60,790 nt of DNA from assembly GCA_002731275.1 (NCBI GenBank), contig PCBK01000020.1:1-60790 (forward strand), written 5' to 3'. Both the position numbers and the translations under genes were made by a program. Shown one piece after another: positions 34,995 to 45,500 of this stretch. Origin of the DNA: Deltaproteobacteria bacterium. GTDB lineage: Bacteria > Myxococcota_C > UBA6777. The notes under the pieces are model-generated. The model did not search any database. It was not told where the DNA came from and worked only from the letters and a program-made list of their open reading frames with translations. The first letter of the stretch is position 1. Each line of letters opens with the position of its first letter.

Positions 34995-37900
34995 TCACGC
35001 CATGAAATCGTTGAGAAATTCTTCAAATAGCAGAGAGTGTGCCTCAAACATCATCTCATCGAAATCGTTGGGTCTTCGACGCAAACGCTGTCTAGACTTG
35101 TACATCGTCCACACCTTTCCATCTGTCACAAAGATACGTTTATACGACGCTCTTCTGGCGATCAAACCGAGCGTATGAAGCAACGAGTGCCCCTTCTCAA
35201 TGCTGACGAGATCCTGTCCCTGCGCCACAACAAAGAGCAGCGCAGAACACTCAAACCGCCCTCTTTTTCCATGATATTGGAAAGCATGAAGTTCTCGCTG
35301 AAATAACACACGTTCATCTTCAACATCTAACGCGACATGAACGCTTCGATACCCCAACATATACGTCACTTCATCGATCCACGTGCCCAAGTGATACCGA
35401 TCGTGAAGAGACTCTCTTGTCACAGCCCAACTACCTTCCAGCCGGACCTTCGCAGAGGACAAAAATCCACTCGTGAGTTCTTTCTCGTGTTCAAGCACCA
35501 ACGTGTGACCTTCTCCGCACGTGATCGAGAGTTGACCGCGCAAAAGATGCTCCAACTCTCTCGCAAATGAACCCAACCATGCAATCACATCAAGAGAACC
35601 TTCGGCTCCACACCTTCCCAAACTGAATGGACGTGTCTCTAGACCATACCACTCACCCTTCGCACTCCAGTAAGGCGGCAGTGTGAGCATCCATGTCTGT
35701 CCATCCCGCGTAAGCCGAGAGAGGTCCATTCGTATACGACATTCTCCTCGGAACTCCGTCGTCTGAAGTGCTTCCTTCGCCCCAAAGATCATCGCGAAAC
35801 GATAAGGGATGAGAGCTGGCTCGTATTGCTCGACGAGCTCGACAAAGAGACGCTCTGATGACCATTCACCATCTCCTGAGCAGGCTTCGATACCGTACAT
35901 CCCCTGCTCCAAACCCCCCAATGCAAAGTGACTGCCTTGTCTCAAATCGACGTCGTGCAGTTCGACTTCCTTTCCAGAGGCCACAATCACAGTGACACCG
36001 CCTACAGCAGAAGGTTCATGACAGTTCAATGAAACATAGAGGGGATCGTCCACAGCATAACGTTGTAAAAGCTGCCCCTTCGAAGACATACGATACGACC
36101 GAGCCGAGAAAGTAGGTCGCAACGTCAACATCTCTTGCTTGGCGAAAAGTCCAAGTGATTCGAGTCGCTCAGACCACGCCTGATCGCGCTGTTCAGGGAG
36201 CAACCAAGATAAAACACACCAATCGCCCTCCCACCAAGCCACCTCTTCTTCATCAAGTTGTCCTACCAGCGCAGGAGGTACCAACACAAAGTATTGTTGC
36301 CCCACAGACAATACGTTTGACCGCACAATGCGACCCATACCACTCGCATCTTCCTTGAATACAGTCACAACCTCTTGAGAGAGCCCCTCCAAGCGGAGTG
36401 TAGAGAGCGCTTCTTGCACATCCTCATCATCCTCAAAACCATCTGCTGTAACGATGTACGACTCCACATCAGGTGGAACACTCTCAAACCAACAACCATT
36501 TCGCAGGTTTGACGCCAACATTCGTATCGTCATCTCCCCAGCAGTCACCGTGAGCACACGGATAAAACCCAAGAGACCCTGTAACGGAGAAAACTCGATC
36601 GACAATCCACCTCTATCAGCAGCCCTCATCACAAAGGCGCTTGTCCAATCCACGTCACGGCGTTGGGTCTCTGGTGCGACTTCAGAGGTTACCCGTTCAT
36701 CGAAAAAACCAACGAGTGCACGAGACAAAAACATCCCTTTGCGTTCGCGCTTTTCACCAGGCGTCAGAGACTTTCGCTCCAGAGAAGACCTCGTCTGAAC
36801 GCGGATATACGGACGCTCTAAGGTGTCCAAAAAGGACGCAAGAACAGTGACTTCATCATCCTCTGAGAGAGAGATGTCTGGATAACGCGTCTTATCCTTG
36901 TTGAGAGAGCAAAGGGTCGCACCTTCGCGGCCTCTCTTGCTCAAACGCTTGACGGCGTAGTGACCGAATTCAGGATCGAGACCTGCTCCACGAAGCAAGA
37001 CGATCGGCTCATCACCGCCACGACTCGGACCAAACTCAAAGACGACGTAGGCTCCATCTTTGAGCCCAGACCTGCCATCATCCATACTGTGGCCAACGAT
37101 CTGCGCAACAAACATTTTGTTTGTGAGAGACCAGCGTTCGGAGTGGAGCTTCACCCAACCGAGAGGCTCAACATACTGTGAAGGTGCTTTGTCTCCCCAC
37201 TCACCACCAGGTACAGAAGCCGCGACAGCCTTCAGCGAATACACAGGTAGATGTGTCTTATATTGCTCTTCCTCCGAAGGCTCGTCTTCCAAGACGAGTT
37301 CTTCTAAATCAATATCTTCCTTGACGTCCTCCTTTTGGTTGCGTTGGTCAGGCTGCTCTGTAGGGACAGCTTGTCCACGAAATTGATTCAAAAAGGTCTG
37401 TGTTTGGGGGAAGTCCAGCAGGAAAGAGCCTATAAACTCCATTGATTGGGCTTTGGGCAAGACCTTCTGGAATTTGCTCAGGCGATAATCAGGGAGACGA
37501 CTCATATACTTATCAAGCAGCCGATCATCACGCCAAAATGACGGTGAGATAAGAGTCTTTAGCACCTGTTTGATACGCTCACGTTGAGCGAGTCCTGCTT
37601 TGATCTCGAGCTTGAAGTTATCCGCTCGTACAGTCCAACCCCCTTCAATGTTGATGGCATATCGCAAGGTCTGATTGACCTTTCCTCCGGCAAACGTCCA
37701 CCACGTTGTCGAATCTTCTGTAAACGCAAGCGCTGGACCTGTTGTCTCAAGAACAGCCTGCAGATCAGCACGGAACTCTTTGAGGACATCGAGCGCGTTG
37801 GACTTCACGTACTTGAAGGCTTCGTTTGAGAGGATGATATCGCGTATCTTTTGGCAGATCTCATAGCCTAACAATTGAGGGATAAAACTCGTCCATTTTG

Positions 37901-39482
37901 GTTGTGTCCCGAATGTACCGGGCTTCACATACACAGCTCTCTCTGCATGGTCGATACGGATGACATCCCAAGGCCTCCCACTCAATAAAAAAGAACTACT
38001 GTCTTCGTAGAGTTGATCCACAAAGGATTGTTCGAGTGAGCCGACTTTATGGCGTGCAGTGTTCTTCACCTCATAGAGGAGTGGCGTTGAGAAGACAGCA
38101 TACATATCCATAAAATTCTTGCGCCCGAAGAGTTTTTCGGCTTTTTCACCCATCACTAATAAACCGGAGACTCGATCCAAAGACCCATCCTGGATCATCC
38201 ACTTGATGAGCTCCTTGAACTCGTCCTTTTGGATGCCTGAAAAATCGGGAACACTCGACAGATGCTCCCAAAGTGCAGAGGCCCCAATGCCTTTGGAGGC
38301 CAGACACATCGCGAGGACTTGGTGTACGAGTACAGGCCAATGACGCGTGTCGATCTTGACATGCTCAACCCACTTCGACTTGGCGAGCTCGATCAGCGCG
38401 ATGGCTTGGAGAACAGACTCCTTGGAGGTGCAAAAGAAAAACGTGTTCGCGGCCTTCCCCTCTCGTCGCCCCGTGCGTCCCATCCTCTGCAAAAACGAAT
38501 TGACAGAGCTTGGTGCGTCAACTTGCAAAACTTTGTCGAGGTCACCAATATCGATCCCCAACTCCAACGTCGAAGTACACACAATACAGGCCGCGCCCCC
38601 TTCCTGAAAGTGGGCTTCAGCCTCTTGTCTCTCCTCTTTCGAGATAGAGCCGTGGTGCACATACATATCCACATGGCGAGAGGCCAATCGACGACCGATG
38701 TTCTCAGCGAGGCTGCGACTTTGGCAAAAAAGCAAGGACTTCACTTCGCGGGCAGACGCCGCAGCAGACAAAGCAAGCTCAGGTTCAGTCTCTCTATACA
38801 CAATGGACAGTTGTCGTCTAGAAGGCTTAGCGGGTGGGTCGATGACGATCCCCTCACGACTTGAATCACTCCCTATCCAATCGAGGATGTCATCGGGGTT
38901 GCCAACTGTCGCGCTCAAACCAATCCTCTGCACATCAAAACGAGAGAGGCGCATAATCCGCGCCAACACACTCCGTAGATGTGCCCCCCTATCCGAACCT
39001 GCGAGTGCGTGAATCTCATCGATGATCGCAAAACGCAGATTCGAGAAGATCTTTGTTTCGTCTGTTTTCTCAGAGATACACATCACCTCCAAGGACTCAG
39101 GTGTCGTCATCAATACAGTCGTAGGTCCTCGTAGGAACTTCTTTTTTTGGCTGGCTTTTGTGTCACCATGCCAGACAAAACGGTCCAATCCAACCATCCC
39201 AGTGTAGGTCGCGAGTCGGTCCGCTTGGTTGTTCAACAACGCCTTGATCGGCGCGATGTACAGAATCTGCACCCCCTCTTCTTGTCTCGATAACACCTCG
39301 GATAAGGCAGGAAAGAACGCCGCTTCTGTCTTTCCGCCTGCGGTAGGAGCGAGGATAATTGCATCTTTCCCGTCGAGCAGTGCCTCACCAGACAACTCCT
39401 GCACAGGACGCAATGAGCTCCAACCCAATGTCCTGACAATCGCCTCTTGAAGCAGCTCGTGAAAACGGGAAAAAACGCTCAC
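34995..39482 (-). CDS. Lhr-like DEAD/DEAH helicase fused to S24 (LexA-like) peptidase domain
   Basis: 1495 aa. GTG at 39482 overlaps the brxD stop by 4 nt (GTGA) with AGGAGG 7 nt upstream. In numbering from the alternative GTG at 39485: Walker A APTAGGKT (46-53), DEIH (156-159), SAT (191-193), QRMGRTGR (333-340), then an Lhr-type middle to about 700 and an acidic linker. Residues 790-850 are an S24 peptidase: VGHSMDD with Ser 800 and YAVKRLSK with Lys 846, the Ser-Lys dyad of LexA-type proteases. The last 600 residues are unassigned. Known: BREX type 2 pairs BrxD with an Lhr-like helicase, BrxHI. This protein is much longer than a plain Lhr core. Confidence 0.85.
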   Translation of the reverse strand: MSVFSRFHELLQEAIVRTLGWSSLRPVQELSGEALLDGKDAIILAPTAGGKTEAAFFPALSEVLSRQEEGVQILYIAPIKALLNNQADRLATYTGMVGLDRFVWHGDTKASQKKKFLRGPTTVLMTTPESLEVMCISEKTDETKIFSNLRFAIIDEIHALAGSDRGAHLRSVLARIMRLSRFDVQRIGLSATVGNPDDILDWIGSDSSREGIVIDPPAKPSRRQLSIVYRETEPELALSAAASAREVKSLLFCQSRSLAENIGRRLASRHVDMYVHHGSISKEERQEAEAHFQEGGAACIVCTSTLELGIDIGDLDKVLQVDAPSSVNSFLQRMGRTGRREGKAANTFFFCTSKESVLQAIALIELAKSKWVEHVKIDTRHWPVLVHQVLAMCLASKGIGASALWEHLSSVPDFSGIQKDEFKELIKWMIQDGSLDRVSGLLVMGEKAEKLFGRKNFMDMYAVFSTPLLYEVKNTARHKVGSLEQSFVDQLYEDSSSFLLSGRPWDVIRIDHAERAVYVKPGTFGTQPKWTSFIPQLLGYEICQKIRDIILSNEAFKYVKSNALDVLKEFRADLQAVLETTGPALAFTEDSTTWWTFAGGKVNQTLRYAINIEGGWTVRADNFKLEIKAGLAQRERIKQVLKTLISPSFWRDDRLLDKYMSRLPDYRLSKFQKVLPKAQSMEFIGSFLLDFPQTQTFLNQFRGQAVPTEQPDQRNQKEDVKEDIDLEELVLEDEPSEEEQYKTHLPVYSLKAVAASVPGGEWGDKAPSQYVEPLGWVKLHSERWSLTNKMFVAQIVGHSMDDGRSGLKDGAYVVFEFGPSRGGDEPIVLLRGAGLDPEFGHYAVKRLSKRGREGATLCSLNKDKTRYPDISLSEDDEVTVLASFLDTLERPYIRVQTRSSLERKSLTPGEKRERKGMFLSRALVGFFDERVTSEVAPETQRRDVDWTSAFVMRAADRGGLSIEFSPLQGLLGFIRVLTVTAGEMTIRMLASNLRNGCWFESVPPDVESYIVTADGFEDDEDVQEALSTLRLEGLSQEVVTVFKEDASGMGRIVRSNVLSVGQQYFVLVPPALVGQLDEEEVAWWEGDWCVLSWLLPEQRDQAWSERLESLGLFAKQEMLTLRPTFSARSYRMSSKGQLLQRYAVDDPLYVSLNCHEPSAVGGVTVIVASGKEVELHDVDLRQGSHFALGGLEQGMYGIEACSGDGEWSSERLFVELVEQYEPALIPYRFAMIFGAKEALQTTEFRGECRIRMDLSRLTRDGQTWMLTLPPYWSAKGEWYGLETRPFSLGRCGAEGSLDVIAWLGSFARELEHLLRGQLSITCGEGHTLVLEHEKELTSGFLSSAKVRLEGSWAVTRESLHDRYHLGTWIDEVTYMLGYRSVHVALDVEDERVLFQRELHAFQYHGKRGRFECSALLFVVAQGQDLVSIEKGHSLLHTLGLIARRASYKRIFVTDGKVWTMYKSRQRLRRRPNDFDEMMFEAHSLLFEEFLNDFMA

Positions 39483-40792
39483 CACACATCCTCCTCAGGG
39501 ACCAAATCGTCTTCTACATCCTCAGTCGTCTCTGGCACCTTCTCTTCAAGTCGTTCCCGCTCTGTGTCTGTCATCGACGAAGGAGAGAAATTATACTCTT
39601 CATTAGGGACATACTCTTCGTGCTCATCGACGAGATCCATGACCCCTACAAACTCGCGTAAGAATTGCCTTGGGACGATCCCAACATCCCCCTTAAAGCC
39701 CTTGGTGACTTGTCCAACCAATTGCTCGATAAAAGAATCCGTGACCTTTTCTTCGAGGATAGCCCGTTTGGCAGACGGATAAATGGAACGCAATCTCACC
39801 GCGACATTCCGCAATCGCTCCTCATTGAAGGGCGATAACTCGAGCTGTGGCTGCCGCATACTTGCAAATGCACCCTGTTTTTTAAACTCAATTCGTTGGT
39901 GAAGTGGTTCCAAGCCTGCGACACCCTTTTTGGTGTCAAAGAACTCTTTTGTACCTGTGAAAATCCATAACAACCCAGGAAAATCGGAGGTCGCGTCGTG
40001 GATCTGGCGTAGACCATTTAGCGACTTTTTGCGAACATCCCTCCTCATTCGTAGGATGGTTTCAACCTCATCGACGACGATCAAGAGCCCTTTGTATCCT
40101 GCGGCTTTTACAATGGCGAGGACACCACGTAGATAATCGAGCGCGTCGCGGCTTGAGATGTCTCCCTTGATCCGGGCGAGTCTCTTGGCCGACGCCGAGA
40201 CATTCTGAGAGCCTCCAAGCCACGATAACAACGCCCCTGCATCCGCGAAGTTATTCTCTTGCTTGAGACGGAAGATCGTTTGTACAGCGCGCACAAAGTC
40301 CTCGGAGGCTTTCCCGCCTGTCAACGACAACAACTCTTGGTTGAGTCGATCGTGTACTTTATCATCAAAGTCGTCGGCCTCTTCATCTTCACCGACCTCG
40401 ATCAATCCATCTTCAATTCGACCGATCCACTGGTCCAAAATGTCACCAAACGCGCCTCGACCACATGTCTTTGTGGATAACTCTTGCATGACCTTTCTGT
40501 AGACGTCGTTGAACCTATGAAAATGTAGGTCGTTATCAGAGACGACGACAAAACTCGTCGCAAAACCTCGTTCACGGGCGTCGAGAGTCGCCATTTTAGA
40601 CATAAATGTCTTTCCACATCCATACCCACCACGTAGAAACTTGATCGCGCCTTCACTCGACTCTGCAAGTTCTATTTGACGATGAATTTCCTCTCTGACT
40701 TTTTCAACACCAACAGCAAAGTGCTCAAGGCCTTTATCGGGGACAGCTCCTTGACGAAGGCGCTCAAAAATATGCTCAGTTTCTCGGCTCAT
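39479..40792 (-). CDS. brxD: BrxD-type BREX ATP-binding protein (DUF2791)
   Basis: 437 aa. The opening IFERLRQGAVPDKGLEHFAVG and LRGGYGCGKT (Walker A, residues 55-62) are characteristic of the BREX ATP-binding family. Walker B is LLIVVDEVE (DE at 241-242). A late FTGTKEFFD segment fits the sensor region, and the tail is acidic. AGGAG lies 5 nt before the ATG, which overlaps the previous stop by 4 nt. Known: in BREX type 2, brxD sits with an Lhr-like helicase gene, as here. No PglX, PglY, PglZ or PglW gene lies in the window, so this is a BREX-derived module rather than a full BREX. Confidence 0.88.
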   Translation of the reverse strand: MSRETEHIFERLRQGAVPDKGLEHFAVGVEKVREEIHRQIELAESSEGAIKFLRGGYGCGKTFMSKMATLDARERGFATSFVVVSDNDLHFHRFNDVYRKVMQELSTKTCGRGAFGDILDQWIGRIEDGLIEVGEDEEADDFDDKVHDRLNQELLSLTGGKASEDFVRAVQTIFRLKQENNFADAGALLSWLGGSQNVSASAKRLARIKGDISSRDALDYLRGVLAIVKAAGYKGLLIVVDEVETILRMRRDVRKKSLNGLRQIHDATSDFPGLLWIFTGTKEFFDTKKGVAGLEPLHQRIEFKKQGAFASMRQPQLELSPFNEERLRNVAVRLRSIYPSAKRAILEEKVTDSFIEQLVGQVTKGFKGDVGIVPRQFLREFVGVMDLVDEHEEYVPNEEYNFSPSSMTDTERERLEEKVPETTEDVEDDLVPEEDVW

Positions 40793-41094
40793 AACATCTC
40801 CTTCTCTAACAAGGTTCTTCTTCTATCAGCATTCTCTTGTGCGTTTGCGATCCTCTTGTCCGAACCATGTGGGCTCTCCCCCTCCCAGCATAACACCGCC
40901 CCTTCGATGTTATCTTGGTATTGAGTTGCGTCTATAGGCTTCTTCTTGGTCACAAACAAGATGATCTTGTTGTCCTTTTTTGGTGTGATGACCCCTCTGT
41001 ACAGTGCGTGTGCAGAAGCATAGCCCCAAAGCTCCGCGAGGGTGTTTCGATTGTACAATTCACGAACGACCAGTTCTTCAAAAGAGACGGGCAT
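40789..41094 (-). CDS. 101-aa protein resembling the first half of a DUF3427 domain
   Basis: 101 aa with GGAGG 5 nt before the ATG. The segment LYRGVITP...ILFVTKKK...TQYQD...LCWEGES..GSDKR lines up with LRRIREGV...LLFVTLEK...TRYQD...FHWESQS..GSPTGQR in the DUF3427 region of the SauUSI-like protein on the other side of the intergenic gap. It is thus a stand-alone relative of a domain that in SauUSI-type enzymes is the likely reader of modified DNA. Ends in a 4-nt overlap with brxD. A modified-base or substrate sensor for the operon is plausible, but this is inference from an alignment done by eye. Confidence 0.68.
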   Translation of the reverse strand: MPVSFEELVVRELYNRNTLAELWGYASAHALYRGVITPKKDNKIILFVTKKKPIDATQYQDNIEGAVLCWEGESPHGSDKRIANAQENADRRRTLLEKEML

Positions 41095-41124
41095 ACCATC
41101 CTCCTTTCTTACCCCTGAGATATC

Positions 41125-42258
41125 TTAAAAGACTTCTCCTTTTTTCTCACGGATATATTTGAGTTTACCCTTCGCGCTACGAACACGGACACGAAAGGGT
41201 AGATGCTCCTGTAAGCTCTCAAGATCATTGCGAAGGCGACGCACCTTTCTTGCATTCCCTAGGATGATTGCAGCATCCTCTTCAGCCAAAGATCCACGTT
41301 CATCAAGTGTCTGAAAGAAACGCTTGTACTTTTTTGGGATATGCTTGAGCCAAGAAAGTCCTTTGTCACTCCTGACATCGACGTCATTAAGCAGCTCAGA
41401 AGAACCATTATGATCGTCTTTTATGAGAACCCCAAGAGCCTTTTCCCCTGCTTGAATAAAAGTATCTCTCCACTCTTCAACAAGGGACTTTGGAACTTTG
41501 TACAGGTGATTTGCCGTTTCAAAGTCAATCTCTCCCTTAAGGAGCGCCATCACCAACCACGCTTTCTCTTGTGCTGTCCAAATAGAGGAGGTTTGTGATG
41601 GGATAGAGCGAATCCTTTTACCAAACTCTCCCCAACGCATGATGACATCGAGTTGTGGATAGTTCTCAACCCCTAGTGTAAAATTGCTCAACAAAATCTC
41701 TCCACCATTACAAAAGAATCGCGTTGCGATGGTATTTTTCCGAGGACTCAAGATAAGGTACTCAATGTCATCCTCGTGAAACACTTCATGATAGCAGTAT
41801 ATCCCGTAAGTAAAGCTGTCGAACCTGGACTTAGAAAAACTATTGGTTTCAGGTACATAATCGACAAGCTGGCAACCTTTTGTGTTCCTGGTATTTGTCA
41901 TTGTAAAGTCGATTTGTGTCTGACCAAACCAACATAATACGACAAAATCCTCCCCCCACAACACGTTGTGAAAGTCGGAAGGCAATAATGCGGGAGGAAA
42001 CATCAGAATACGACCAGCGTTCGCAAGAAACGTGTCCAGTTCACGTTTACATGTTTTTTTCTCGAAGACATCGAAGGTCTCTCGATCATGAAAGGCGAGT
42101 CTCGGAGGAAAAATCAAAAACTGAAACTCACCAAACCCACCCGCGGCTTTTGTGGCGATGTTCGTCGCATCGATCATCTCATAGGAGATCTCACGTTGGC
42201 GAAAATACACTTGGAGGTCAAAATCAAGTCCTTGTCCAATCACACCAATTCGGGCCAT
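41125..42258 (-). CDS. Uncharacterised first operon protein with central HTH
   Basis: 377 aa with GGAGTGAG before the ATG. The first 120 residues (MARIGVIGQG..., FQFLIFPP, GRILMFPP) alternate strands and helices in a Rossmann-like way, without a clear nucleotide-binding motif. Residues 226-276 (WTAQEKAWLVMALLKGEIDFETAN...LVEEWRDTF) read as a helix-turn-helix of the kind found in transposase N-termini. A basic C-terminal part ends KLKYIREKKG. First gene of the eight-gene operon and nearest to the divergent promoter region, so it could bind DNA as a regulator or as a target-recognition subunit. No family recognised. Confidence 0.72.
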   Translation of the reverse strand: MARIGVIGQGLDFDLQVYFRQREISYEMIDATNIATKAAGGFGEFQFLIFPPRLAFHDRETFDVFEKKTCKRELDTFLANAGRILMFPPALLPSDFHNVLWGEDFVVLCWFGQTQIDFTMTNTRNTKGCQLVDYVPETNSFSKSRFDSFTYGIYCYHEVFHEDDIEYLILSPRKNTIATRFFCNGGEILLSNFTLGVENYPQLDVIMRWGEFGKRIRSIPSQTSSIWTAQEKAWLVMALLKGEIDFETANHLYKVPKSLVEEWRDTFIQAGEKALGVLIKDDHNGSSELLNDVDVRSDKGLSWLKHIPKKYKRFFQTLDERGSLAEEDAAIILGNARKVRRLRNDLESLQEHLPFRVRVRSAKGKLKYIREKKGEVF

Positions 42259-42549
42259 CTCGTAGACTCACTCCTTCTCAAAAAGTACGCAACACAACTT
42301 CGCGCGTATCATACCCGAATCCTGTACAGGATACCAGCACACACATCTCCAAAGTAGGTTTTTTTACACCAGACATCAGCACAACTCTTTCGGTAACTGA
42401 TAGATTTGCCGATTCACACCAAGGCAATGAGCACACAACGACTCGACACAATCAGAAGAAAATCATGTCTATTGGATCAATGGGAAACAATTTGCTATGG
42501 TGTATGTGTTTGTTGAGAAATGTACCTAACACAATGAGGAGACATTGTC
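42259..42549. promoter_or_regulatory. Divergent promoter region of the two defence units
   Basis: 291 bp between the eight-gene operon (minus) and the SauUSI-like gene (plus). It must drive both, as no other gap over 31 bp exists within the operon. AGGAG at 42536-42540 is the ribosome site of the plus-strand gene. I could not assign convincing -35/-10 pairs or operators. Confidence 0.5.
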
Positions 42550-45500
42550 TTGCGAGAGAAAACCTTGCCTGTTGGTTTGTATGAGTCACTTATGACAAAC
42601 GCTCTTCGCGAACAAGTCGAACGATACGCAGATGAAGAAAGACAAATTGAAGAACTTGATTCTTCGGCCTCCGCACAAGTATTGAGTCAGTGGTTTCAGG
42701 AACGGCTTGAGCGAGCTCTTGAGACCTTGCCTAAAGACCAAGTCGCGGATCGCATTGCTATCACCAATCAACTCTTTTCCACTCTTACTGAGCTCATCCC
42801 GAAAAGTGGAGTCGATGAAAAAGATCATGTTGACCCCTCAGGTCGACAATTGTATGCGATACACGAAACGCAGAAGCTCCCCCTCCCCATCAAAACACTC
42901 ATGCGACCTAGTATTCCACTCAACAACAGCGATCTCTTGGTGAATGGAAGGCACGACCTCAGCCTTGGACCAGAGTTACAAAGAGAGCTTGCGTCTTCTG
43001 ATAGGGTCGATTTGCTTTGCTCTTTTCTCAAATGGAGTGGGGTTCGGTTACTGCTTCCATCCATAAAAGACTTCGTTCAGCGAAAGGGAAGAGGTGCCTT
43101 TCGGGTACTTACAACAACGTATATGGGTGTGACAGAGCAGCGTGCGCTTGATGAGCTAAAAACGTTCGGTGGAGATATTCAAATATCATACGACACACAA
43201 CACACCCGCTTACACGCAAAGGCCTGGCTCTTTCATAGAGAGAGTGGATATTCAACTGCATACGTAGGCTCCTCAAACCTCTCCCGCCAAGCGATGTTAG
43301 ATGGATTAGAATGGAACGTCAGACTCTCCAACACAGACAACCACGCGATCCTCGAAAAAATCAGGGGAACCTTCGAACAATACTGGAATAGTCATGATTT
43401 TCGCTCTTACGATGCAAAAGAATTTTCAGACCGCCTACAGCTCGCCAAACCACAGCAAATTGAAGGACTGAAAGTCTCCATAGATATCCACCCCTTCCCA
43501 CACCAAGAAGAGATGCTAGAGGCGCTGCGACTGGAAAGACAACAAGGACATACAAAAAACCTTGTCGTTGCGGCGACAGGGACAGGGAAGACGATCGTTG
43601 CGGCACTTGACTATAGAGAGCTTAGAAAGCAAGGGTATGAAACACTCCTGTTTGTCGCACACAGACAAGAAATCCTTCGCCAAAGTCAACAAACATTCCA
43701 ATTAACACTCAAAGAAGGCACTTTTGGCGAACTGTTGACCGCAAATTACAAACCAAATAGATGGCAACACGTCTTCGCAAGTGTTCAATCCCTTCATGAA
43801 GACACACTCCAACAAATCGCGAGTGAACACTTTGACATCGTGATTGTAGATGAATTCCATCACGCAGCCGCTCCAACCTATGAGAGAATACTCCAGCACT
43901 TTTCACCCAAGTTCCTACTTGGCCTGACTGCCACACCAGAACGCGCTGACGGCAAGAGCATCTTAGAGTGGTTCGATGAGCGCGTAGCAGCTGAGTTACG
44001 ACTCTGGAAGGCCCTCGATCAAGGTTTACTGTGTCCTTTTCAATACTTTGGGATAGGTGGGGCTCCGGACCTCGCAAGTCAAAAGTGGACTCGCGGTCGA
44101 TACGATGCAAAAGACGTAAGTCAATTGTACTCAACAGATCACATGTTTATCAAACGCATACTACAAGAAGTCTCGAAAAAAGTTGCAGACCCCCTCAAGA
44201 TGAGAGCGTTAGGGTTTTGTGTTGATGTAACCCACGCGACTTTGATGGCAGAACGATTCACACATGCTGGTATCCCAGCAAAAGCTGTCTCTGCTCACAC
44301 ATCAATGACCGACCGAAACCAAATACTACGCGAGCTATCAAGTGGCCAGATTAATTGTATTTTCTCCGTTGATTTATTCAACGAAGGAGTTGACCTTCCA
44401 GATGTAGACACGGTGCTCTTCTTGCGTCCGACAGAGAGCGCGACGATATTTTTGCAACAGCTCGGACGAGGATTGAGGCGTTCTCCAAATAAGGATTGTT
44501 TGACTGTTTTAGATTTCATCGGAAATGCTCACAAAAAATTCCGTTTTGACAAGCGTTTCCGAGCCATTTTGGGAGGGACACGGAAAGAGATTCTGTCCCA
44601 CATCCAAAGAGATTTCCCAAAGCTCCCTCCAGGGTGCTCGATCCAACTCGATGAAGTCGCACAAAAAGATATCATCAAAAATATCAAGAGCGCGTTGAGA
44701 CTTGGGTACAAAGGACTCATCGAAGATCTTCGAGAACTACGGAGGAATGGAGATGAACCAACACTCGCTCAGTTTTTACACAAGACAGAGAGCGAGCTCG
44801 AAGATATTTATTCTGGCCAAGGAAAAAGCTGGACAGCCTTACAAAGGGACGCAGGTGTAGGACATAGAGTCTTATCGAAAGATGAACAAAAAATGGAGAA
44901 AGCACTTGTCCGCATGCTTCACCTTGATGACTTCTCAAGATTGCGGGCATATCAGGATTTTCTCTCGACATCAACTCCTATCAAAGCAAATGACAAAGAC
45001 ACCAAACAACGCATGCTCTTTGCGCTCTTAGGACACATGGATATCGAACTATCATCAATGCAAGATGTCTGGGATCGACTCTGGTTATGTAAACCACTGA
45101 AAGAGGAACTCTTGTCCCTATTCGACATTCTAGAGGACAAATTGCGCCACCCAACCATCCCGCTCCCAAGCGCGCTGGCTCCTCTCTCCTTTGAAATACA
45201 CGGAACGTACAGCCTAGACGAAATCACAGCAGCGGTAGATCTCCGCTCAAAGAAGGGGACTCTGCGACGAATACGTGAAGGTGTCCTCTACATACCTTCT
45301 CTACGGACGGATCTGCTTTTCGTTACGCTCGAAAAAAGTGACAAGGACTACTCTCCAACGACAAGATACCAAGATTACCCACTCTCCAACCTTCGCTTTC
45401 ACTGGGAGTCACAAAGCAATTGCCGTCCAGGCTCTCCCACAGGTCAAAGATATCAATCCATCAAGAAAAATGGAAACCAACACGCCTTGATGTTTGTCCG

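Noticed and set aside
24830-42258. Complete BREX, DISARM or Druantia call
   Set aside because: PglX, PglZ, PglY/W, DrmB/C and methylase, and DruA-D/H are not found; only BrxD, an Lhr-like helicase and a DUF1998 helicase overlap with those systems.
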